Shown: positions 51,110-52,740 of the stretch, one piece after another | How the letters are laid out: each line of letters opens with the position of its first letter | Position numbering within the stretch: position 1 is the first letter of the stretch | NCBI GenBank assembly: GCA_016281775.1 | Contig: JAEEJH010000061.1 | Location: forward strand, 1 to 52,740 | Direction of reading: 5' to 3' | Source of the DNA: Clostridiales bacterium | Lineage (GTDB): Bacteria > Bacillota > Clostridia > Oscillospirales > CAG-272 | DNA length: 52,740 nt | Notes under the pieces: generated by a model | Databases searched by the model: none | What the model was told of the DNA's origin: nothing | Seen by the model: only the letters and a program-made list of their open reading frames with translations | Position numbers and translations under genes: made by a program

Positions 51110-51877
51110 TCAGACCGATCTGTGTCTCGAATTCGCCGCGTATGAAAGAACGACCGACGCGGCGCATGATACGTTGAGTGAATTGATGACTCCGAACATC
51201 GGGATGCTCACGATACCGTCGCATTTTTCTTTTACGAGTCTCGAAACGCCCCGGCCTTCGCTTCCGAATACGAACGCTGCGGCGCGGTCGAGATCGGTCT
51301 CGTAAACGCTCCGCCCTCCGGCCTCGGCGGCGTAGCACCAGACGCCGAGCTTCTTGAGCTCGTCGATACACGCGGCGACGTTAGGCACCTTTGCAACGGG
51401 TACGTGTGAGACGGCGCCCGCGGACGCTTTTTCGACCGTGGAATTCACCGTTACGCTGTGACGCTTCGGGATTATCAGTCCGTGAACGCCCGCACATTCG
51501 CAGCACCTCAGAAGCGCGCCGAGATTGTGCGGATCTTCTACGCCGTCGGCGATGCAGATGAAGGGTTTCTCGTTCTTCTCCTCCGCGATCCGCAGTATCC
51601 GCTCAACGGTCGAATATTCCACCGCGGCGGCAAAGGCGCATACGCCCTGATGATTGCCGCTGCAGATCCGGTCGAGCTTTTGCTTTTCGACCTCGGTCAC
51701 GGGGATTTTCCGTCTGATCGCTTCGGCGACTATCACCGATATCGAACCCTCGCGCTCGCCTTTATGCACGAATATCTTATCGACGTCCCTGCCGCTTTTC
51801 AAAAGCTCGCTTACGGCGTTTCTGCCGTAAACCATGCTTTCTTCGCCCGGCTTTTTCGTTTTGTCTTCGTATGCCAT
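51110..51877 (-). CDS. rlmB: TrmH/SpoU-family 23S rRNA 2'-O-methyltransferase (RlmB type)
   Basis: This 255-residue SPOUT methyltransferase has an N-terminal L30e-like substrate-binding part (VYGRNAVSELL, GNHQGVCAF) and the trefoil-knot motifs DGVEDPHNLGALLRCCE, FVFGSEGRGVS and SIPMFGVINSLNVSCAASVVLSY. RlmB methylates G2251 in E. coli 23S rRNA; the exact site here is inferred. It begins 8 bases after the acyl-CoA synthetase stop. Confidence 0.9.
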   Translation of the reverse strand: MAYEDKTKKPGEESMVYGRNAVSELLKSGRDVDKIFVHKGEREGSISVIVAEAIRRKIPVTEVEKQKLDRICSGNHQGVCAFAAAVEYSTVERILRIAEEKNEKPFICIADGVEDPHNLGALLRCCECAGVHGLIIPKRHSVTVNSTVEKASAGAVSHVPVAKVPNVAACIDELKKLGVWCYAAEAGGRSVYETDLDRAAAFVFGSEGRGVSRLVKEKCDGIVSIPMFGVINSLNVSCAASVVLSYAANSRHRSV

Positions 51878-51885
51878 TTCAACCT

Positions 51886-52740
51886 CTATTTGAGAAGATT
51901 TCTGATTATTTTGCCGCTTATCGTCTTAGGAAGCGCGTCGCGGAATTCGACCACTCTCGGATATTTATACGGCGCGGTATGCTCTTTGACGTATTTCTGG
52001 ATCTCTTTTTTAAGCTCTTCCGTATGCTCCACGCCCTTGACCGTTACGACGACGGCTTTGATTATCTGACCTCTTATCGGATCGGGCACGGCGGTAACGC
52101 CGCATTCGAGCACGTACGGCAGCTCCATTATAACGCTCTCTATCTCGAACGGACCTATGCGGTAGCCGGACGATTTGATCACGTCGTCGGTCCTGCCGAC
52201 GTAGTTATAATAACCGTCTTCGTCGCGCCACGCGGTGTCGCCCGTGTGATAAATGCCGCCGTGGAACGCGTAATCGGTCTTTTCTTTGTCTTTGTAATAT
52301 TCCTTGAACAGTCCGCAGGGTCTGCCGTGATCGTAGCGGATGATTATCTCGCCGGTTTCGCCGGCGGGCAGACTGCGGCCTTCATCGTCGACGATATCGA
52401 CGTCGTACAACGGACTCGGGCGTCCCATGGCGCCGACCTTAGGCGACGTTCCGACGAGATTGCCTACGGAAAGCGTCGTTTCGGTCTGACCGAAGCCTTC
52501 CATTATGGACAAGCCGGTCGCTTTCTTCCATTGTTCGAAGACCTCGGGGTTGAGAGCCTCGCCCGCGGTCGTCGTATATTCGAGCGACGACAGATCGTAT
52601 TTCCACAGATCTTCTTTTATGAAGAACCTGAACATCGTCGGCGGCGCGCAGAACGTGGTTATATGATATTTCGCAAACAGCGGCAGTATGTCTTCCGCTT
52701 TGAAGCGGTCGAAATCGTACGTGAATATCGGAGCGCGGCA
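51886..52740 (-). CDS. AMP-forming acyl-CoA synthetase, C-terminal 284 residues (5' end outside window)
   Basis: The frame is open to the window edge, so the start lies outside. Visible ANL-family motifs are the GEALNPEVFEQW and MEGFGQTETT (A5) segments, YHTGDTAWRDEDGYYNYVGRTDDVIKSSGYRIGP (A7-A8, given here only as landmarks), and the catalytic lysine in KTISGKI (A10). The overall style fits acetyl- or medium-chain acyl-CoA synthetases; chain length is not readable from this part. Confidence 0.9.
   Translation of the reverse strand, partial: CRAPIFTYDFDRFKAEDILPLFAKYHITTFCAPPTMFRFFIKEDLWKYDLSSLEYTTTAGEALNPEVFEQWKKATGLSIMEGFGQTETTLSVGNLVGTSPKVGAMGRPSPLYDVDIVDDEGRSLPAGETGEIIIRYDHGRPCGLFKEYYKDKEKTDYAFHGGIYHTGDTAWRDEDGYYNYVGRTDDVIKSSGYRIGPFEIESVIMELPYVLECGVTAVPDPIRGQIIKAVVVTVKGVEHTEELKKEIQKYVKEHTAPYKYPRVVEFRDALPKTISGKIIRNLLK

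Noticed and set aside
51090-51371. N-terminal extension of the pseudo-ATPase
   Set aside because: It is an Arg-rich frame antisense-like to rlmB coding sense; the SD and Met at 51089 fit better.
1-52740. tRNA or rRNA genes
   Set aside because: I looked for cloverleaf signatures and rRNA landmarks by eye and found none; a tRNAscan run would settle it.

Overview
The window reads as a chromosome segment from an uncultured, endospore-forming member of the Bacillota, most likely class Clostridia. The evidence is gene content: spoIIR, the sepF/yggT/divIVA/lspA cell-division cluster, a class B sortase, a ThiI without a rhodanese domain, RqcH, TrmK, AraM-type glycerol-1-phosphate dehydrogenase, and strong SD sites with sigma-A type promoters. 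Base composition looks moderately G+C rich, yet host genes use ATA (Ile) and AGA (Arg) freely. I cannot assign a genus.

Layout. 1-3.6 kb: the end of an unknown gene, two tandem paralogues (zinc ribbon, one membrane helix, Thr/Glu/Pro-rich stalk, outer domain) and a compact Ser/Thr kinase. 3.7-7.8 kb, minus strand: dapA, a Cof-type phosphatase, a transglutaminase-like lipoprotein and thiI. 7.8-9.0 kb: queA. 9.06-13.2 kb: a small mobile element with a large serine recombinase and seven small genes; a 12-bp direct repeat at its two ends suggests its limits. 13.2-14.2 kb: a non-coding island of palindromic repeats. 14.3-23.9 kb, plus strand: miaA, an HlyD-like protein, tldD/tldE, yggS, sepF, yggT, divIVA, lspA, rluD and a membrane protein. 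24-24.7 kb: a second repeat island. 24.7-31 kb, minus strand: mtaB, rqcH, nif3, trmK, pfkA and spoIIR. 31.2-32.3 kb: large inverted repeats and a probably acquired XRE regulator. 32.4-35.5 kb, minus strand: rnhA, a small protein with four VYAGP-type motifs, a radical SAM/SPASM enzyme and a Gfo/Idh/MocA oxidoreductase. 35.6-44.4 kb: an anchored L,D-transpeptidase-like protein, ackA, a P-loop ATPase, murC, a glycosyltransferase, sortase B and an SGNH hydrolase. 44.4-45.2 kb: a third repeat island, an inverted relative of the first. 45.2-52.7 kb, minus strand: an acyl-CoA synthetase (cut by the window edge), rlmB, a very large membrane protein that looks like a catalytically dead P-type ATPase, a HAD phosphatase, a degenerate prephenate-dehydratase-like protein and glycerol-1-phosphate dehydrogenase.

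Three things stand out. First, the VYAGP-repeat protein is translationally coupled to a radical SAM/SPASM enzyme and an oxidoreductase, which has the layout of a ribosomally made, post-translationally modified peptide (RiPP) system. Second, the 990-residue pseudo-P-type ATPase keeps the fold order but has lost the phosphorylated Asp motif. Third, the intergenic islands are mosaics of hairpins with conserved stems, variable loops and a constant short linker. The remainder is ordinary housekeeping: tRNA modification (thiI, queA, miaA, mtaB, trmK), rRNA modification (rluD, rlmB), cell wall and division, and central carbon metabolism (pfkA, ackA).
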